Source: Flavobacterium aquicola (GTDB taxonomy: Bacteria > Bacteroidota > Bacteroidia > Flavobacteriales > Flavobacteriaceae). From it: 64,000 bases of DNA. Below the pieces are notes generated by a model, which worked only from the letters and a program-made list of their open reading frames with translations, made no database searches and was not told where the DNA came from. Location: NCBI RefSeq assembly GCF_003385115.1, contig NZ_QUNI01000003.1, forward strand, positions 248,001 through 312,000, in the 5' to 3' direction. Shown in pieces: positions 60,609-64,000 of the stretch (position 1 is its first letter; every line of letters begins with the position of its first letter). The translations under genes were made by a program, and so were the position numbers.

Positions 60609-63560
60609 TTATCTCTTCAAAGAAAAATGACCTTTTAATTCTGGAATATCTTTGTCTAATTTTAGCACATACCAATAATCGGATGCAGGCAGCGGGCTTT
60701 TGTTAAAACTGCCATCCCATCCTCGGTTAGAGCTATTAAGGCGTGTGATTAATTTTCCGTAGCGGTCAAAAACAGTTACTTCTCCAGATGGATAATCTAC
60801 CATTCCTTTTATTTGCCAAAAATCATTATATCCATCGTTATTTGGCGTGAAAAATTTAGGAATAACAATTACTATAAATGTTTTTTGATCAGTGCTGCAT
60901 AAATTAATTTCTCTAACATATGCTGTCTGTAGTCCGCTTGGCACATTCGTGAACACATTAGAGCTTTGAAAATTTATTCCGTCTATTGAGAATTCAAAAT
61001 AATCTTCGCTTTTTACCAGCTCAATTATAACGGTTGTTTCGTCAACTTTTATGTTTTTTATTTCAGGTTTGATATTTTCTACAACATTAACTGTTTTTTT
61101 ACTTGTGCAGTTTTCGGGAGCAGGGCTTGTTACAGCTACTGTGTAAATGCCTTTGTTTGTAACGTCAATAGTTTGTGTTATAGCTCCAGTTGACCAAATA
61201 TATGTCATGTCTGGAATGCCGGCATCTAAAGTAATGGTTTGCGACACACATTTTTCGCGAGTCTGGTCACTTACAGCAGGAAGCGGATAAATAATTATGT
61301 CAACTGGAGTCTTCGTGCTATTAATACAGCCGTTATCAACAGCTTCGGCGTAATAGGTTGTGTTGGCAGTAATAGCTGGAGTTGTATAAGATGAACCATT
61401 TCCAACAATGGACCCGCCATTTTGTGAATACCAGTTTATTGTTCCAGCCGTAGCTGTAGCCGATAAAGTGACTGTTCCTTGTCCGCATCTTGTGGCAGGT
61501 GTGTTGGTTATTGTAATGGATGGTGTTGTTTTTACGGTTGCAATTACTTCCTTTCTTGAATTAGGACAGCCAGCATCAACATAATAGGATGTAGTTGCTG
61601 TCAATGTTGGGGTTGTAAAACTGGTTCCGCTTCCTTGTAAATTGCCTGCTGTTTCAGCATCATACCAATTAACTGTTCCATTTGAAGTCTTTGCCTGCAG
61701 TGTAACAGTTCCTGCATCACATCTTGAGGAAGGGGTAGTGCTTGTTATTTCTATAATTGTCAGTGTAGTACTGGCAGAAAGCTTTAAAACAGGATCGCCC
61801 GCTGTTCCGCCATATTCAACAATATAACCTTTTGGCTGATAATCTCCACTCGGAGACCCTGAATCGGCCAAATCATTCCATGATCCTGCAACTCCAATTC
61901 CTGGGGCAGTAATATGTGCATAGTCTTCATCACCTGACTGATTCGGCTCACCGCTATTCCAAAAAGCGAAATTTGGGCTTGAACCATTTGCAAGACCATT
62001 CCAGAATATAGTGCCAGCTTCTGGACCTGTCATCCATTTCCATGTTCCTTCAACTTGAGAATCAGAACCGCCTATCCATCCTGCTCCTGGAGCTTGTTTT
62101 CCTGCCAGTTGTGCTTCATCTGCTGCTGTAATGGTAGCTAAGTAGCCTTTTAGTCCGTAGTAGGTTTTTAAATCTGCTGCAGCTCTTGCATCAGTCCATG
62201 AGATTCCTAAGTTAGGTACATATTCGTAATAATGACCGTTTCGAGGTAAAAAATTAGCTTGCCCAATACTGATTGAAAAGTTTCGAATTCCACTAGGTGA
62301 AACTGATGAATTGTTAAATTGAACGTCTTTTATTGCTTTTTCAAAATCGATATACGTTACAGGTAAGCCTGTCGGGCTTTTTAATGTTAATTTGCCTTCG
62401 TTTGCATTCCAAGTGCTTTGAATTGCAGGATGGGATAAAGGATTGTTTAACGTTAATTGATCCTCTCCCTTTATATAGCCAGATGAAATTTGAATATAAA
62501 TAGCATCAGTACTGGAGTCATCTGGGTCAGTTATAGTAATGGTGCTTACTATATTAGAATAAGTCAAAGGACAATAAGATTGATTTCCTGTTGCAGTAAG
62601 TATGGGAGCAATGTTACTAGCTGCCGGCGTTGTAGTACTACAATTTTCAGAATAAATAGCTGAAGCATCTTTTTTATCAACCCATTTCGTATTAGAATAT
62701 GTAGCATTATCAACTAGGATACAAGTAAGTTTTGGGTTGCTTAAAAAGGAGATAGTATTAAAACTTGAATTATTACCATTCTTTATATTTAAATAACTCA
62801 ACTGATTTGAAGCGCAGGAAAAATTCCATAAAACCTTATTTTTACTTACATCAAGTGATGTCAATTGATTAGAAGAGCAATCAAAATACTTCAATTTTAT
62901 TTGATTATTTATATCTAATGAGGTTAATTGATTTGAAAAACAATATAAAGCCTCTAATTCTGTATTTACTCTTATATCTAATGTGGTCAGTTTATTTGAA
63001 TCACAAGATAATGACCATAATACTGTGTTATTACTAATATCTAATGATGTTAATCTATTTGAAGAACAGCCCAAGTACCATAATTTTTTTTGATTAGCAA
63101 TATCTAGTGATGTTAATTGATTTGAAGAACAAATCAAATCTGTTAATTCTGCGTTTTTACTTAGATTTAATGTCGTTAGTCGATTGGACTCACAATGAAG
63201 TGTAAACAATGCTGTGTTGCTACTTGTATCTAATGTTGTTAATTGATTTAAATCACAATATAGTATTTTTAAAGATGTATTTTTACTAATATCTAATGTT
63301 GTTAATTGATTTGATGAACAATATAAGATGTTCAAAGCAACAAAATCCTCAATCCCAGATAAACTAATAATGCTGCTATTTGAAACATTTAAAGTAGTTA
63401 AATTACTGATTTTTGATGTGAGTACTTTTCCGTTTAATCCGTCTGTATCAATTCCTAAATCGATCAAAGCTTTTTCAAAATTTGAATCAGGAATTGAGGT
63501 ATCTTGAGCAAATCCAAAAAAATTTGAAAACAGTAAAAATAATAGTGCCAATTTTTTCAT
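60609..63560 (-). CDS. LRR and C-type-lectin surface protein with T9SS type B sorting domain
   Basis: 983 aa from the ATG at 63560, giving a signal peptide (MKKLALLFLLFSNFFGFAQ). Eight tandem 21-residue leucine-rich repeats of the type NQLTSLDISNNTVLWSLSCDS, each with one Cys, cover about residues 85-260. Next come a cadherin-like/beta segment, a C-type-lectin domain (about 430-575, WTDARAAADLKTYYGLKGYLATI, WIGGSDSQVEGTWKWMTG, FAFWNSGEPNQ), Ig-like repeats (SRCDAGTVTLQAKTSNGTVNWY, TRCGQGTVTLSATATAGTINWY) and the sorting domain ending GHFSLKR. Predicted surface adhesin or sugar binder. Confidence 0.87.
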   Translation of the reverse strand: MKKLALLFLLFSNFFGFAQDTSIPDSNFEKALIDLGIDTDGLNGKVLTSKISNLTTLNVSNSSIISLSGIEDFVALNILYCSSNQLTTLDISKNTSLKILYCDLNQLTTLDTSSNTALFTLHCESNRLTTLNLSKNAELTDLICSSNQLTSLDIANQKKLWYLGCSSNRLTSLDISNNTVLWSLSCDSNKLTTLDIRVNTELEALYCFSNQLTSLDINNQIKLKYFDCSSNQLTSLDVSKNKVLWNFSCASNQLSYLNIKNGNNSSFNTISFLSNPKLTCILVDNATYSNTKWVDKKDASAIYSENCSTTTPAASNIAPILTATGNQSYCPLTYSNIVSTITITDPDDSSTDAIYIQISSGYIKGEDQLTLNNPLSHPAIQSTWNANEGKLTLKSPTGLPVTYIDFEKAIKDVQFNNSSVSPSGIRNFSISIGQANFLPRNGHYYEYVPNLGISWTDARAAADLKTYYGLKGYLATITAADEAQLAGKQAPGAGWIGGSDSQVEGTWKWMTGPEAGTIFWNGLANGSSPNFAFWNSGEPNQSGDEDYAHITAPGIGVAGSWNDLADSGSPSGDYQPKGYIVEYGGTAGDPVLKLSASTTLTIIEITSTTPSSRCDAGTVTLQAKTSNGTVNWYDAETAGNLQGSGTSFTTPTLTATTSYYVDAGCPNSRKEVIATVKTTPSITITNTPATRCGQGTVTLSATATAGTINWYSQNGGSIVGNGSSYTTPAITANTTYYAEAVDNGCINSTKTPVDIIIYPLPAVSDQTREKCVSQTITLDAGIPDMTYIWSTGAITQTIDVTNKGIYTVAVTSPAPENCTSKKTVNVVENIKPEIKNIKVDETTVIIELVKSEDYFEFSIDGINFQSSNVFTNVPSGLQTAYVREINLCSTDQKTFIVIVIPKFFTPNNDGYNDFWQIKGMVDYPSGEVTVFDRYGKLITRLNSSNRGWDGSFNKSPLPASDYWYVLKLDKDIPELKGHFSLKR

Positions 63561-63666
63561 AACAATGCGAAGTTTTCGTAACTCTTTAATAGAATAATTA
63601 AGAGTCACGCAAAATAAACAATGTAAATCAGTTTTTTGAAAAAAAAAGCGATATTTTTTATAAAAG

Positions 63667-64000
63667 TTATAAATTCCAATTCATTTTTTTAAATAAATCC
63701 CAAACTACAATTCCTGCGCTTACTGATATATTTAAAGAATGTTTAGTTCCCAGTTGTGGAATTTCGATGCAGCCGTCACATAAAGCCACAGCTTCCTGAG
63801 CTACGCCATAAACTTCGTTTCCAAAAACTAAAGCATATTTTTGATTCTTTTCTACTTTAAAATCTTGAAGAAATATGGAACTTTCTACTTGTTCAATCGC
63901 AAGAGTGATTATGTTTTCCTTTTTTAATTCTGATATAACTTCCAGCACATTTTCATGATGTTGCCATGCTACTGTTTCGGTTGCGCCAAGAGCTGTTTTA
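63667..64000 (-). CDS. TrmH/SpoU family RNA 2'-O-methyltransferase, 3' part
   Basis: Partial: the frame is open to the window edge (KTALGATETVAWQHHENVLE at the visible N-terminal end), so the start lies beyond 64000; a GTG at 63948 is not the true start. The C-terminal SpoU motifs are present: LVFGNEVYGVAQEAV (motif 2), IPQLGTKHSLNISVSAGIVVWD (motif 3 with the SLNxS knot). It methylates ribose 2'-OH in tRNA or rRNA; the exact target cannot be told from this fragment. Confidence 0.9.
   Translation of the reverse strand, partial: KTALGATETVAWQHHENVLEVISELKKENIITLAIEQVESSIFLQDFKVEKNQKYALVFGNEVYGVAQEAVALCDGCIEIPQLGTKHSLNISVSAGIVVWDLFKKMNWNL

Overview
The window looks like a Flavobacterium (Bacteroidota) chromosome carrying an almost complete Mu-like transposable prophage. 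Evidence for the host is the low GC content, promoters of the TTTG/TAnnTTTG type, type IX secretion sorting domains (FFTPNNDGYND...GHFSLKR), a TonB-dependent barrel, a folK-deoxynucleoside kinase fusion, and tig-clpP-clpX in tandem. Host and phage identifications rest on reading motifs; no database search was run.

Prophage, from before base 1 to about 34.9 kb. It is oriented with its immediate-early (Mu 'L') end at the right. Reading leftward: an array of AAACCTTTTT repeats (about 34818-34895, probable transposase sites); an S24-type repressor (33946-34821, +); a palindromic operator with face-to-face promoters; a small early gene; a DDE transposase (MuA-like); an AAA+ transposition activator (MuB-like); and a run of small early genes including DUF3164, a P-loop ATPase and a DUF3850 protein. 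Then come a small membrane protein and two exported accessory proteins (24902-25830). The packaging/head block (small and large terminase, gp36-like, DUF935 portal, Mu F-like protein with a C-terminal nuclease-like domain, tape measure, gpG-like, gp37-like; 16815-24905) lies on the + strand, opposite to everything else except the repressor. Divergent from it on the - strand are a ClpP-like prohead protease fused to a scaffold, major capsid, sheath, tube, tail chaperone with a programmed -1 frameshift signal, baseplate hub/spike/wedge genes, tail fibres and a lysis cassette (holin-family protein, endolysin, probable unimolecular spanin). Two DNA methyltransferases (C5-cytosine and Dam-like adenine) occupy the far end, the place of the Mu mom module. 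The outer prophage end is not in the window.

Host region, about 34.95-64 kb. A PAS-rich sensor histidine kinase; tig, clpP, clpX (protein folding and degradation); cutC; a small cluster of SRPBCC and VOC-fold proteins; a TonB-type outer-membrane barrel; a small lipoprotein plus a GH3 family protein; a DUF2797 protein; a 1.1-kb-codon T9SS type B surface protein; an AsmA-like protein; SppA; the FolK-dNK fusion; a leucine-rich-repeat/C-type-lectin T9SS protein; and the 3' part of a TrmH/SpoU RNA methyltransferase cut by the window edge. Intergenic spaces hold flavobacterial hairpin repeats, several clear intrinsic terminators and recognisable TAnnTTTG promoters.

Most interesting: two candidate short + strand RNAs inside - strand phage gene arrays (2093-2197 and about 27910-27962), the A_AAA_AAG frameshift site joining two tail-chaperone frames, the inverted head block with a dyad in its divergent promoter region, the one-gene spanin, and a tRNA T-arm-like hairpin in the early operon.
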